Assembly (NCBI RefSeq): GCF_030534335.1
Contig: NZ_CP130565.1
Span: 3,493,501-3,557,500, forward strand
Direction: 5' to 3'
From: Marivirga harenae
GTDB taxonomy: Bacteria; Bacteroidota; Bacteroidia; Cytophagales; Cyclobacteriaceae
Length of the DNA stretch: 64,000 nucleotides
Shown: positions 48,410-58,644 of the stretch, piece by piece
How the letters are laid out: each line of letters opens with the position of its first letter
Position numbering within the stretch: the first letter of the stretch is position 1
The notes under the pieces: model-generated
Databases searched by the model: none
What the model was told of the DNA's origin: nothing
Seen by the model: the letters and a program-made list of their open reading frames with translations, nothing else
Translations under genes and position numbers: made by a program

Positions 48410-51400
48410 ATGTATTTAAATTGTCACTCTTTCTATTCATTGCGCTACGGCACACTTTCGGTGGAAGCCCTGGTTCAGCAGGCCGTACTCAATGGTGTAG
48501 AAAGTTTAGCACTTACGGATATAAACAGCACCACCGGAGTTACAGACTTTGCCAAGCATTGTGTGGAAGCCGGCATTAAACCATTGGCAGGAGTTGAAAT
48601 AAGAAAGAACGATAAGTTGTTGTATGTGGCTGTTGCTAAAAATTTAGAGGGTTTTAAGGAGATTAATGAGTTACTCACCAAAACAAATTTGTCGGAAATG
48701 CCTCTCCCTTTTCAATCGCCTTATTTCCATAATGTTTTTGTCATCTACCCTACTCATAATGTCCCGGAAATCCTCCAAAATCACGAATTCATTGGCATTA
48801 AGCCTTCAGAGTTAAAAAGATATCAACCTTCCTTCGCAAAACGAACAAACAAATTGGTATGTCTTTATCCTGTTACTTTTTCAAGCAAGCAGGAGTTTAA
48901 TTTACATAAATTATTGCGATGCATTGATTACAATATACTCCTGAGCCATCTTACTCAGCAACAGCAGGCAGGCACGGGTGAATACATGATTCCAATTCGG
49001 GAGTTAAAAGCACTTTATCAGCATTATCCTGAGATCATCCGGAATACAGAGCTTTTATTTGATCAGTGTAGCTTCCCTTTTGATTTTAAATCTCCTAAAA
49101 ACAAAAAATGCTATACCTCAAGCTATTATGAGGATAAGATTCTGCTGGAAACCTTGGCGTTAGAGGGCTTTAAAGACCGTTATGCTGCTACTAATCAGCA
49201 AGCCAAACAGCGCTTATATGATGAACTGGAGATTATCCATAAAATGCAATTTGGGTGTTATTTCCTCACCACCTGGGATATCATCCGTCATAGTCTAAGC
49301 AAAGGATATTTCCATGTAGGCCGAGGTAGTGGAGCTAACTCTATTGTGGCTTACTGCTTGAAAATTACGGAGGTAGATCCTATAGAGCTCAACCTCTATT
49401 TTGCCCGCTTTTTAAATAATAAGAGATCAAGTCCGCCCGATTTCGATATTGACTGGAGCTGGACGGATCGAGATGATATTATAGATTATATTTTCAAAAG
49501 GTTTGGACGGGAGCATACCGGATTTTGCGGAACAGTAACCGACTTTAAGCATCGCTCTACGGTGCGTGAACTGGGAAAAGTATTTGGTCTGCCCAAAGAA
49601 GAACTGGATCAGCTTTCGCGTATGTCATTCGATCATGAGCCACAGGACAAATTAGTCAAAAGTATTCAGCATTATGGTAAAATGCTGGCGGGCTATCCTA
49701 ACCAGCTCTCCATGCATTCCTGCGGTATTTACATTACCGAAGAGCCCATTGCGAATTATACAGCCATGAATATTTATCCCAAAGGAGTCCCTACCTGTGA
49801 GATCGATATGTACATGGCAGAAAATTTCCACTTAGAAAAAATTGATATCCTTTCACAGAGAGGTTTAGGCCACATAAAAGAAGCGGTTAGCATTGCAGAG
49901 AAGAATAAAGGTGTTAAAATCAATATATCGGATACTAAAAGCTTTAAAAAAGATGATAAGTGCAATGAATTGCTGAGAACGGGTAAAACCTTGGGCTGCT
50001 TTTATATTGAAAGTCCGGCCATGCGTGGTTTGCTGAGGCGATTAAAATGCAATAGCTATGAAACGCTGGTGGCGGCCAGCAGTATCATTCGGCCGGGAGT
50101 AGCGCAAAGCGGTATGATGAGAGAATATGTAGAGCGGCATCGGGATCACTCCAGGATCAAGTATTTTCATCCGGTATTTGAAGAGCAGTTGAAAGACACC
50201 TATGGAGTAATGGTATATCAGGAGGATGTTATTAAAATAGCGCATCATTTTGCGAAGCTTGATCTGAATGATGCGGATGTTTTAAGACGGGGCATGTCCG
50301 GAAAGTCACGCTCTCAACAAGAAATGGATAAGGTGAAGAACCAGTTCTTCAGCAATTGTGCAGCCATGGGGTATCCTAAAGAGATGGTGGAAGAAGTATA
50401 TCGACAAATTGCTTCTTTTGCGGGCTACAGTTTTTGCAAAAGTCACAGTGCCTCTTATGCGGTAGAGAGCTATCAGAGTTTGTATCTAAAAGCTTATTAT
50501 CCCTTGGAGTTCATCACTGCAGTTATCAATAATAATGGGGGCTTTTACCGGCCTGAAGTCTACATTAATGAAGCGCGGATGTTAGGCGCTCATATAGAAG
50601 CGCCCGATATTAATTATAGTTTCGCCAATGCCAGCTTGAAAGATAAAACTATTCACCTGGGGCTAGATCAGATCATGCATCTTTCTAAAAAGGGCATTGA
50701 AGGGATTTGCAAGGCAAGAGAAAAAAAGGGATCGTTTTCAAGCCTCACAGACATACTCGAAAGAGCCGACTTGAATTTTGATGACATTAGCTATGCGATA
50801 TATGCCGGAGCTTTGAGAAGCATTTCCAGAAGCAAAGGGCAGTTGATTATAGAAGCCAAACGCTTTTTTGCTCATGAGCCTGTAAAAACAACCGAATTGC
50901 AGCTGTTCAACATCAAACCAAAGGAATATACTTACGAAATTGATGAGGGGGATATGTATGAAGATGCTTTTGATGAAATGGAAGGCTTAGGCTATCCGGT
51001 TTCTGTTTCTCCCTTCAACTTATTAAAAACAAATTATCGAGGGGCTGTTTTTGCCTCTGAACTTTTTAAAAATGAAGACAAAACCGTTCGTATGGTGGGC
51101 TATTTGATTTCCATAAAAGATGTACCCATTACCAATAAAGATGGTAAAACAAAAATGAATTTCGGTACCTGGATTGATGTTTATGGTGGCTATTTCGATA
51201 CGGTTCATTTTCCGGTTTCTCTCAAAAAGCATCCTTTTACCGGATTAGGTTGCTATCTACTTTTGGGTAAGATTGTCATCGACCATGATTTCCCTAGTGT
51301 AGAAGTTCAGAAGATGGAGAAGCTTCCAATGATCCCGGATCCACGCTATAGCGATGAAAAGCGTCCTGATACTAAGATCTGGGATAATATGCGAGTAGCT

Positions 51401-51535
51401 CATAGCTATACTTCCAGGGCTCCTTACCCAAATCAGGAAGAATTGGATGAGTTGTATGGAAGAAAGCCGGTGTCAGGTAAATATGAGGAGAAAAAAGAAA
51501 CTAAAAACCAGTTATCGATTGGTGGCAGGAGGTAG
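48410..51535 (+). CDS. dnaE2: DnaE2-type error-prone DNA polymerase III alpha subunit
   Basis: 1041 residues, close to DnaE2 and shorter than replicative DnaE. An N-terminal PHP domain starts LNCHSFYSLRYGT; its first metal residue is Asn where replicative DnaE has His. The polymerase core has PPDFDIDWSW (about 342-351), the PDxDxD catalytic motif, and HHH repeats further on (SLTDILERADL). It extends past mismatched or lesion-bypass ends and in other bacteria acts with ImuA and ImuB. Neither imuA nor a lexA-type gene is in the window; the Y-family polymerase upstream is catalytic. SOS control is inferred, not seen. Confidence 0.88.
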   Translation: MYLNCHSFYSLRYGTLSVEALVQQAVLNGVESLALTDINSTTGVTDFAKHCVEAGIKPLAGVEIRKNDKLLYVAVAKNLEGFKEINELLTKTNLSEMPLPFQSPYFHNVFVIYPTHNVPEILQNHEFIGIKPSELKRYQPSFAKRTNKLVCLYPVTFSSKQEFNLHKLLRCIDYNILLSHLTQQQQAGTGEYMIPIRELKALYQHYPEIIRNTELLFDQCSFPFDFKSPKNKKCYTSSYYEDKILLETLALEGFKDRYAATNQQAKQRLYDELEIIHKMQFGCYFLTTWDIIRHSLSKGYFHVGRGSGANSIVAYCLKITEVDPIELNLYFARFLNNKRSSPPDFDIDWSWTDRDDIIDYIFKRFGREHTGFCGTVTDFKHRSTVRELGKVFGLPKEELDQLSRMSFDHEPQDKLVKSIQHYGKMLAGYPNQLSMHSCGIYITEEPIANYTAMNIYPKGVPTCEIDMYMAENFHLEKIDILSQRGLGHIKEAVSIAEKNKGVKINISDTKSFKKDDKCNELLRTGKTLGCFYIESPAMRGLLRRLKCNSYETLVAASSIIRPGVAQSGMMREYVERHRDHSRIKYFHPVFEEQLKDTYGVMVYQEDVIKIAHHFAKLDLNDADVLRRGMSGKSRSQQEMDKVKNQFFSNCAAMGYPKEMVEEVYRQIASFAGYSFCKSHSASYAVESYQSLYLKAYYPLEFITAVINNNGGFYRPEVYINEARMLGAHIEAPDINYSFANASLKDKTIHLGLDQIMHLSKKGIEGICKAREKKGSFSSLTDILERADLNFDDISYAIYAGALRSISRSKGQLIIEAKRFFAHEPVKTTELQLFNIKPKEYTYEIDEGDMYEDAFDEMEGLGYPVSVSPFNLLKTNYRGAVFASELFKNEDKTVRMVGYLISIKDVPITNKDGKTKMNFGTWIDVYGGYFDTVHFPVSLKKHPFTGLGCYLLLGKIVIDHDFPSVEVQKMEKLPMIPDPRYSDEKRPDTKIWDNMRVAHSYTSRAPYPNQEELDELYGRKPVSGKYEEKKETKNQLSIGGRR

Positions 51536-51654
51536 TAATTATTTAATAAAGTTTTCCGAAAATTTTATGTAATTCTACAATTAAGGCCTTACTAAATTTC
51601 AATCGCTTAAATCTTTACCTATTTTTGAACTTCTGCTTTTAAACCTATAAGCTC

Positions 51655-53613
51655 ATGAAAAAAGTCATCATAGCGGTCATTATTTTTATCCTTGCTATAG
51701 CTTTAACTTATGTCTATTTTTTTCATCTTCAACCAGTCAAAAAGAATAATCCTTTAATGGCAGTACCGAAAGATGCCAGCATGATTTTTCAATTGGAAAA
51801 CCCTTTTGAAGAATGGAATGAAATCTCCGACAACCAGATTTGGAATTATTTAAAAACCAACCCCTATTTCAAAGAGATTGGTCAGGAACTGGACAGCCTG
51901 ACTGTTGATATGAAAAATAATAAGAGCCTCTACGAAATGGTGATGAACCGGCCAATGGTGATGTCTATTCATAAAACTAGGCCAGATGATTACGACTTCC
52001 TTTATGTGATTGATTTACAACGCGCTACACAATTCAATTTTGTTAAAAATTACATTCAAGACTTGGATGAAGACATTGAAAATGTTTATTCTAGAGACTA
52101 CAATGAGCAGGAAATTATTGAATTTAGCTTTGCTGACTCCCCAACTACCTATTATCTCTACATTCATGAAAATCTTTTGAATGTTTCATCCACTCATACT
52201 ATCATTGAGCAATCAATAGATCAACTCAAAAAACCTGATATAATTCGTGATCTTGATTTTGTTGACATAAGCAATGAATTAGGCTCAAACGACATCAATA
52301 TGTACATTAACTATGAAGCATTCGCAGACTATTTAACGATCTGGATGTCACCCAATAGTACTGAGACTCTCAAAACACTAAAATATAGTGGTATGTCATT
52401 AGAAGCTACCGAAAATGTTTTTTCGGTAAAAGGCTATTCTAGCCTGACCAATGAAAAGTCTAATCTCCTTTCGGCTTTGATGAAATCTGGTAAAGGAGAA
52501 GTAAATGCTGGAACTATAGTGCCGGGAAATGCCTCTTACTTCATGAGTTTAGGTTTTGACAATGCGCAAGATTTTTACACTCAAATGGAAGTAGTCCTAA
52601 AAGCGGCTGAAGACGGACCGTCATATTTAGAAAGTAAGGCGAAGATTGAAGACTACCTTAAAATCTCAATTGAGGATGATTTCTTAAGTTGGATTGATAA
52701 TGAGATTTCTTTAATCCAGCTTAATTCTGAAAGTAATCAAAATGAAGTTGAATTAGCTGTAGCTATCAAACATAAAGACTTAGACGATACCAAAGAACGG
52801 CTCGATTTTATAGCTCAGCAGATCAAAAAGAAGACTCCCGTAAAGTTTAAAGGAATTAAATACAAAGGCTATGACATCCAATTCCTGTCCATAAAAGGTT
52901 TTTTTAAGTTAATGTTTGGAAATGCATTCAAAGGGATTGATAAACCTTATTACACAATTATGGATGATTATGTAATATTTAGTAATTCTCCACGCACGAT
53001 TGGTAAAATCATTACTGCGGTGAATGAAAAAACCACGCTTGATCACACGAAGGAGTATGCTTTGTTCATGGAGAATTTCGCTTATGAATCAAATCTGTTT
53101 GTTTATATCAGTGCAGAGGAATTGGTGCTGGATGCAAAAAAATTATTGGATAATGAATCTTGGCAGGAGTTAAAACCCCATACCACATACTTTCAAAGTT
53201 TTCCTATGATCGGCATGCAATTTACAGTAGATGGAGATTTAATGAGGCATCAGATGCAAATGAATTATTTGAATCATGAACAAATGAGCAATTGGAAAGC
53301 CTTGGTTCAAGAAAGTAGCACTGTGCAAGAGGAGGTGGCTGACACAAGCAAAACTGAAGAAGAAGAAGAAATAATCGCTGTTGAGGAAATCCTACCTGAG
53401 GATCTCAATAGTAAAACTTTTATAGAATATTTCGACAATAAGGAAATTAGATTTGAAGTATCCCTAAAAGATGGCTTGAAGCATGGCCGCTATTTCCAGT
53501 ATGATAGTTTGGGGAATATGATCATTAAAGGAAGATATAGAGATGACGAGAAGTCCGGTAGCTGGCGTTATTATGATGCAGAGGGTAATCTGATTAGGAA
53601 GGAAAGATTTTAA
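51655..53613 (+). CDS. Membrane-anchored DUF3352-like protein with C-terminal MORN/YwqK tail
   Basis: 652 residues. One transmembrane segment (about 3-24) with the rest outside. Residues about 35-530 look like a long secreted alpha/beta domain of the DUF3352 kind (PKDASMIFQLENPFEEW at its start). A Glu-rich linker (about 550-580) leads to MORN-type repeats (GLKHGRYFQYDSLGN, KGRYRDDEKSGSWRYYD) at about 600-652, as in YwqK-like proteins. No enzyme motif. It is 119 bp after dnaE2 on the same strand; co-transcription is possible but the gap is large. Confidence 0.7.
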   Translation: MKKVIIAVIIFILAIALTYVYFFHLQPVKKNNPLMAVPKDASMIFQLENPFEEWNEISDNQIWNYLKTNPYFKEIGQELDSLTVDMKNNKSLYEMVMNRPMVMSIHKTRPDDYDFLYVIDLQRATQFNFVKNYIQDLDEDIENVYSRDYNEQEIIEFSFADSPTTYYLYIHENLLNVSSTHTIIEQSIDQLKKPDIIRDLDFVDISNELGSNDINMYINYEAFADYLTIWMSPNSTETLKTLKYSGMSLEATENVFSVKGYSSLTNEKSNLLSALMKSGKGEVNAGTIVPGNASYFMSLGFDNAQDFYTQMEVVLKAAEDGPSYLESKAKIEDYLKISIEDDFLSWIDNEISLIQLNSESNQNEVELAVAIKHKDLDDTKERLDFIAQQIKKKTPVKFKGIKYKGYDIQFLSIKGFFKLMFGNAFKGIDKPYYTIMDDYVIFSNSPRTIGKIITAVNEKTTLDHTKEYALFMENFAYESNLFVYISAEELVLDAKKLLDNESWQELKPHTTYFQSFPMIGMQFTVDGDLMRHQMQMNYLNHEQMSNWKALVQESSTVQEEVADTSKTEEEEEIIAVEEILPEDLNSKTFIEYFDNKEIRFEVSLKDGLKHGRYFQYDSLGNMIIKGRYRDDEKSGSWRYYDAEGNLIRKERF

Positions 53614-53716
53614 AATAAGGCCTGAATGTAAGCAAAAAATTATTTGTACAGCATAAGATAATTCAAGCGACTGGTTCCTGAATGACCATTTGAAGCAATA
53701 AGGATCTACCAAAAGA

Positions 53717-53748
53717 AAATAGCATCAGGAAAATTCCTGATGCTATTT
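53717..53748. terminator. Hairpin between convergent genes
   Basis: A 14-bp stem (53717-53730 with 53735-53748) with a 4-nt loop. T-rich sequence on both sides makes it a plausible bidirectional terminator for the DUF3352-like and M57 genes. Confidence 0.65.
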
Positions 53749-53798
53749 AACTGTTTTATTTCTATAAAACCGCAACACCATTTAAATAGGACACGGAT

Positions 53799-54635
53799 TT
53801 AATATAAATAATCTAAAGCTACTTGATCATCTCCATTGAACGGTCTGTTACTGCCGTCAGTACATGATAGCATCCAAGATGCATCTGCTAAAGAGGCTCC
53901 TGTTGGTGTGCCAGGAATGTGGTTAGCACCAACGCCACCATTGCCTTCGTTGGCAGTAGAGCCACCACAGCTAATACTCCTATCAAAATAATCAGTATGA
54001 CGGAAACCAATACAATGTCCCATTTCGTGTGCAATAATAGTTGCAATGCCATCTGTGCTTAAGCCATAAGAAGATTCTAAAACACCACTCATTTTTATTT
54101 CACCGAAAGGCTCGCAAGATGAAGTTGGAAATCCAGCAGAACCTAAAACGCCTCTTCTTTCATCTCTTTTACTTAATCTTGTCATCACGATATCAGCTTG
54201 ATTTTGGTTAAAAACCCTCTGAAAAGTTAAGGTCAGGTTTTGTGCATTAAAGCGGTTAATAGCTTCTTCAAGTCCGGCAATCATAGCAGAACTATAACCT
54301 TTTCTACCTCCTTCTGCAGCATACATAGTAATTGTTCTTGGTCCGCAAACCAAGTTGTCTGTACTATACTGCTCAGCATTGGGCAAAAAGCTAGGCTTCT
54401 TCATTTCTGCGATCGTTTTATCTGTCAAGTAAATATCGCCTTCCACAAGATAACCATCTTCAAATATCATAGGGGCCTGATCATAAACATTGAAGCCTAA
54501 GTCTTCTAATTGTTGGATCACAGTAGGATCAACGGAAAGTTCATCTACCGTTAGTGTCTCCTCTTCCTGACAAGAAATGAATAATGTAGCGCATGCAAAT
54601 AACGCTGTTGCAAGTAATTTTGATTTTTTTAACAT
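53799..54635 (-). CDS. M57-family zinc metalloprotease lipoprotein
   Basis: 278 residues. The active site reads HEMGHCIGFRHTD, that is HExxHxxGxxHTD, the extended zinc motif of M57 (dual-action HEIGH) proteases. The leader has a lipobox-like FISC (Cys22). The region between leader and motif (about 30-185) has no recognisable extra domain. Proteases of this class are secreted by predatory or degradative Bacteroidetes; substrate is unknown. About 380 AT-rich bases upstream, without a gene, separate it from the tRNA-Thr terminator. Confidence 0.9.
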   Translation of the reverse strand: MLKKSKLLATALFACATLFISCQEEETLTVDELSVDPTVIQQLEDLGFNVYDQAPMIFEDGYLVEGDIYLTDKTIAEMKKPSFLPNAEQYSTDNLVCGPRTITMYAAEGGRKGYSSAMIAGLEEAINRFNAQNLTLTFQRVFNQNQADIVMTRLSKRDERRGVLGSAGFPTSSCEPFGEIKMSGVLESSYGLSTDGIATIIAHEMGHCIGFRHTDYFDRSISCGGSTANEGNGGVGANHIPGTPTGASLADASWMLSCTDGSNRPFNGDDQVALDYLY

Positions 54636-55012
54636 TTTGTAAGATTTTAATTAAAAGTTATGTAATCCTATCAAAAATTATTTGCTTTTACAAACATTAT
54701 TTGGCTTAAATATATATTTGAAACTTTTAATATTTATGTAATTAATTATTACCACACTTTATTTCTATTTTAACACCTTTCTCACATTATTATTTTGTAC
54801 ACTAATTAAGTATAGTTTGTTAATTGTGTAGGTGAAAAAGGCTCTTACAAGGAAGTTGAAAGCTATTAAATGACTTTACTTAGTTTGTGACAACTTCCTA
54901 TTCGATTCAAACCTGAAGCTCCACCTATTCCTAGGTGTTAAAATTATTGGGGTGTATAAAAAGATAAATAATTCAGAGCAATTGTCTTTGACAACATTAA
55001 AAATCAGGACAC
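54636..55012. other. Intergenic region, no gene seen
   Basis: AT-rich, no ORF of note. Probably holds the promoter of the minus-strand M57 gene. No clear promoter box was found. Confidence 0.5.
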
Positions 55013-55046
55013 AAAAAAAGCCATTCGCAAAACTGCGAATGGCTTT
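55013..55046 (-). terminator. Terminator after tRNA-Thr
   Basis: A 10-bp stem (55020-55029 with 55034-55043) and a T-run on the minus strand, immediately after the tRNA. Confidence 0.85.
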
Positions 55047-55054
55047 AGATAATG

Positions 55055-55127
55055 AGCCTCCTGTCGGGCTCGAACCAACGACCTACTCATTACAAGTGAG
55101 TTGCTCTACCAGCTGAGCTAAGGAGGC
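55055..55127 (-). tRNA. tRNA-Thr (TGT)
   Basis: 73 bases with acceptor GCCTCCT/AGGAGGC, D-arm GCTC..GAGC, anticodon arm ending in loop CTTGTAA with anticodon TGT, and T-arm with TTCGAGC. The discriminator is T. CCA is not encoded. It decodes ACA and probably other ACN codons. Confidence 0.95.
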
Positions 55128-55261
55128 TTTAGTTCATTTAGAAAGACTTTCTAAATGCTGCAATCAGTTATTAACCTTTTGTTATCCCTGAATGCGGATG
55201 CAAATATAAAGGCTGTTTTTATTAATCCAAACCCCTTTACTAAAAAATATTAAAGAAATTT

Positions 55262-57304
55262 TTAATCAATTGAACGAACTATACGTAACTGCTTCTTTAA
55301 CAGGGAGATTTCCTTTTCGGCTTCTTCAATTTTAATTTCAAATTCCTGTTTTACTTTATCCGCTGTTTTTGAAGACGCAAAAAATTCCATATTATTTTTC
55401 CAGGTTACAATATCATTCTGTAAGTCACCGATCTTTTTCCTGATGGAATTTTCTTTTTGATTCAATTTACGATCAGAATTTGGACCAGACATAATTTTGG
55501 TAATCTGAGCCATCAATTTCACCTTCTCCCTCTGCTCGTCAGATAACACATCTTCTGATTTATCAATAAAGTTTTGTACTGCAGTGGAGAAATCTTCTTT
55601 TACCTTTTGAATAGCTTCTTTAGGGACGAATCCAATCTTACCGTAAGCCTGTTCGTACGCTTCCAGTTGATCTAAGTCGCCAGGCTCTAATTGATTTATT
55701 TGCGAGATGATATCTTCCTTTGCTTTCAGATTTGCCTCAAACTCTTTCTGAGCATCTTTAGAACCAGCTCTTTTGTTTTCAAAAAACTTATCACAAGCAG
55801 ATTTAAATTCTTTATATATACTTTCTCTAAACTTCTCAGGAACTGGCCCTACATCCTTCCACTGCCTTTGTAATCCTTTTAATTGATCTGCCGTTTTATT
55901 CCACTCGGTGCTTTCGGATAGTTCTTTCGCCTTTTCAACAAATTCCTGCTTTTTCTTCAAGTTCTCTTCGCGCATGCTATCCAAACGCTTAAAGAACTCA
56001 TGTTTGTTAGCAAAAAACTGTTTGAAATTACCCCAGAAGCTTTTATTAATTTCCTTTGCATTTTCCTTAGGAACTTGTCCAGTGGCCTCCCATTCTTTTT
56101 GAATAGCTAGAATCTCCTTCGTCTTGGCATTCCATTCTTTAATTCTATCAGAATTGAAATCAAGATAGGGCTTCAATTTTTCAATTATCACCTCTTTTTT
56201 CTCAAGATTTTCGGTTTGAATCTCTTTTAGATTCTTTACAAATTCTTTTCGCTTTTCGTAAATAGCATCTGAAGCGGCTTTAAACCTTTGCCAAAGTGGC
56301 TCTTGTTCTTCCTTAGGAACAGGACCAATATGCTTATATTCTTCGTGCAAATCGTTCAAATGCTTAATCGCATAAGGGACATCTTCGGATTGCGCTAATT
56401 CCTCTGCTTTCACACAAAGCTCCACTTTAGCTTGAAGATTCTTCTTCCTGTCAAGTTCCTTTAATTCAAAAAGGATGCTTCTTTGATCATAGTATCGATC
56501 TAAAAGGGCATTATAGTTCGCCCAAAGGGTTTTAGATTGATTACCTGGAACTGGTCCAACTGATTTCCATTCCTTTTGAAGATCCTTGATCACATTCAAA
56601 CTAGTAATGGTTTCTTCCCCATCAACAAGCTCACGTAATCGGTCTAGAATTTCTTGTTTAGTTTTTAGGTTCTCGTCTTTTTGATTTTCAAGTTCCCTAA
56701 AGTGTTTTTTTCTTCTATCTCTATATAATTGGTAATTGGCTTCAAATCGATCGTTCAGTTCATCATGCTTCATTGCAAAATCACCTTCTTCTCCCCCATC
56801 TGCTAGAAATTTATCAAGGGCTTCTTTTCTTTCCGCTTCATAAATTTCATCGAATATCGGCTTTATTTCATTGATAATGCGATCCGCCTTTTTGAAGTTA
56901 TCACTTTTAGAAACTTCTTTGATGGCTTCCACCAATTGTTCTTTATTAAATTCAGAATAGTCAGGCAGCTCTTCATGATCATCGTGTTCATCATCATCCT
57001 CTTCTTGCTTTTCATCCTCAGTAGACTCAGAATTGTCTTTCTGATCCTGAACTTCTACTTGCAGTTCATTCTTTTCTGATCCCTCAGCAGAATTTCCGTC
57101 CTTCTTTTGATCAGCTTCAGAACTGGCTTCTTCTTTTAATTGATTTTCTTCTGCAGGAATTTCACTTTCTATATCATGCCCCTTTTCTACTTGAGCAGAA
57201 TCTTCTAACTTATTCTCTGATGTGGCTTCCACATGCTCCTTCTCTTGACCCAATTCCGAATTATTCTCTTTTGGATTTTCAGAAGTACCTTTTTCGTCTA
57301 TCAT
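55262..57304 (-). CDS. DUF349-repeat protein
   Basis: 680 residues. The first 120 are highly acidic and low-complexity (Glu/Asp/Lys/Gln-rich). From about 120 to 600 there are successive DUF349-type helical repeats, each with a WKSVGPVPGN or WEATGQVPKE-like signature and a following Lys/Glu-rich helix. No catalytic motif; these repeats form coiled, rod-like bundles. Members occur in many Bacteroidetes with a role in cytoplasmic organisation that is not settled. It is likely the first gene of a minus-strand unit separate from yqgE upstream (66-bp gap). Confidence 0.85.
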   Translation of the reverse strand: MIDEKGTSENPKENNSELGQEKEHVEATSENKLEDSAQVEKGHDIESEIPAEENQLKEEASSEADQKKDGNSAEGSEKNELQVEVQDQKDNSESTEDEKQEEDDDEHDDHEELPDYSEFNKEQLVEAIKEVSKSDNFKKADRIINEIKPIFDEIYEAERKEALDKFLADGGEEGDFAMKHDELNDRFEANYQLYRDRRKKHFRELENQKDENLKTKQEILDRLRELVDGEETITSLNVIKDLQKEWKSVGPVPGNQSKTLWANYNALLDRYYDQRSILFELKELDRKKNLQAKVELCVKAEELAQSEDVPYAIKHLNDLHEEYKHIGPVPKEEQEPLWQRFKAASDAIYEKRKEFVKNLKEIQTENLEKKEVIIEKLKPYLDFNSDRIKEWNAKTKEILAIQKEWEATGQVPKENAKEINKSFWGNFKQFFANKHEFFKRLDSMREENLKKKQEFVEKAKELSESTEWNKTADQLKGLQRQWKDVGPVPEKFRESIYKEFKSACDKFFENKRAGSKDAQKEFEANLKAKEDIISQINQLEPGDLDQLEAYEQAYGKIGFVPKEAIQKVKEDFSTAVQNFIDKSEDVLSDEQREKVKLMAQITKIMSGPNSDRKLNQKENSIRKKIGDLQNDIVTWKNNMEFFASSKTADKVKQEFEIKIEEAEKEISLLKKQLRIVRSID

Positions 57305-57370
57305 AATAGTTTAACTTTCTGTAATATATTATAAGGTACAATATTAATTAAAAATTGTGAAAAGTTTCAA

Positions 57371-57949
57371 TCAATTAAGATTGGGATCGGATGGGTAATT
57401 AGCATAAATCTTAAATCTGCCTCCCATTTTCTCCAAAATGCTTTTCCAGAGTGTTTCAGGAGGGCTACTAAAAATATAGGATGGATGAACTCCTCTTGCT
57501 ATTATCCAACTATTATGATCTATTTCTTCTTGCAATTGGTTTTCTGACCAGCCGCTGTAGCCAACAAAAAATCTAGACTTTTCATGATTAAGTTCTCCTT
57601 TTTGCATTAAATTCTGCAACACGCTAAAATCCCCTCCCCAATATAAGCCATCACAAATTTTTTGACCTCCTGCTTTCAATTCTTCAATATTGTGAATAAA
57701 ATGAAGTGTATTTTGTTGAACTGGTCCGCCTACATACAAATCTGCTTCAAAGCTGCCAATTTCTTGTAAGACCTCATCTACCTTTAAAATGGATAATTTA
57801 TTGAGAACAAAACCAAAAGACCCTTCTTCGTTATGTTCACAAAGGAGAATCACAGTTCTATCAAAGTTATTGTCCGGCAAAAAAGGTTCCGAGAGCAATA
57901 AATCTCCTTTTTGTGGTTGTTCGATATTTTTAAATTCAAAATACTCCAT
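57371..57949 (-). CDS. yqgE: YqgE/AlgH family protein
   Basis: 192 residues. Family signatures include KGDLLLSEPFLPDNNFDRTVILLCEH near the start, GSFGFVLNK, and the later block FFVGYSGWSENQLQEEI. YqgE (AlgH, UPF0301) proteins have an alpha/beta fold with a possible surface ligand pocket and no proven activity; a regulatory role is suspected. It begins within two bases of the miaE stop and is surely co-transcribed with it. Confidence 0.9.
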   Translation of the reverse strand: MEYFEFKNIEQPQKGDLLLSEPFLPDNNFDRTVILLCEHNEEGSFGFVLNKLSILKVDEVLQEIGSFEADLYVGGPVQQNTLHFIHNIEELKAGGQKICDGLYWGGDFSVLQNLMQKGELNHEKSRFFVGYSGWSENQLQEEIDHNSWIIARGVHPSYIFSSPPETLWKSILEKMGGRFKIYANYPSDPNLN

Positions 57950-57950
57950 T

Positions 57951-58535
57951 TTAATGAAGTGCAGCTTTTAATGGTAAGGCATTAAGAATATCAGCTTCCG
58001 CTACGCTCATAGCATCTAATCTATTATATACTTCTTCTTTATCAAAATAATGAAGCGCCATATCGACAAAAATTTCTCCATGCTTAGCCTCAGATGCCCA
58101 CAATCTATGATAAAACTTCTTTAAGTCACTTTCTGGTAATGCCTCATAAACCATTCTAAATCGTTCTGCTCCTCTTGTTTCGACCAAGGAGGCCAGCAGT
58201 AACCTGTCCATAAATCTCTCTTCTCTACCAGACCGACAAGTTTTAATCAAATCATCCACATAATAATCTTTTTCTATTTTATGAGGTAATTGAATGCCTT
58301 TAGATTGCATAATAGCATAAACATCTCTAAAATGTTCTAATTCTTCAACAGCAGTATCAATCAGTTCGGGAATTATCTCCAACCTATCTGGAAATTTAGC
58401 AACAAAACTCATAGCCATGCCTGAAGCTTTTCGTTCGCAATTTGCATGATCTTGCAAAAAGCTATCAAAGTCATTCATTACAGTATCAATCCATTCCTGA
58501 CTACTATCAACTTTTAAATCAATCCTTAACTTCAT
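57951..58535 (-). CDS. miaE: tRNA-(ms2io6A37)-hydroxylase MiaE
   Basis: 194 residues in a ferritin-like four-helix bundle. Di-iron ligands fit the Glu-x2-His pattern in AVEELEHFRDVY and in ASEAKHGEIF, with Glu in CERKASGMAM and VETRGAERF. MiaE hydroxylates the isopentenyl side chain of ms2i6A37 using O2 and iron. It is uncommon outside certain groups but found in some Bacteroidetes. The gene is directly followed by yqgE. Substrate tRNA requires MiaA and MiaB, which are not in the window. Confidence 0.9.
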   Translation of the reverse strand: MKLRIDLKVDSSQEWIDTVMNDFDSFLQDHANCERKASGMAMSFVAKFPDRLEIIPELIDTAVEELEHFRDVYAIMQSKGIQLPHKIEKDYYVDDLIKTCRSGREERFMDRLLLASLVETRGAERFRMVYEALPESDLKKFYHRLWASEAKHGEIFVDMALHYFDKEEVYNRLDAMSVAEADILNALPLKAALH

Positions 58536-58644
58536 TTAGAAAATAATTTTACTATTTATCCTCCAATAATTGGAAACAATTTGAAACAATAATAATTTTA
58601 AATTCATTAAGCCACTAATAATTTAAAGAGAAATCTCAAAAAAA

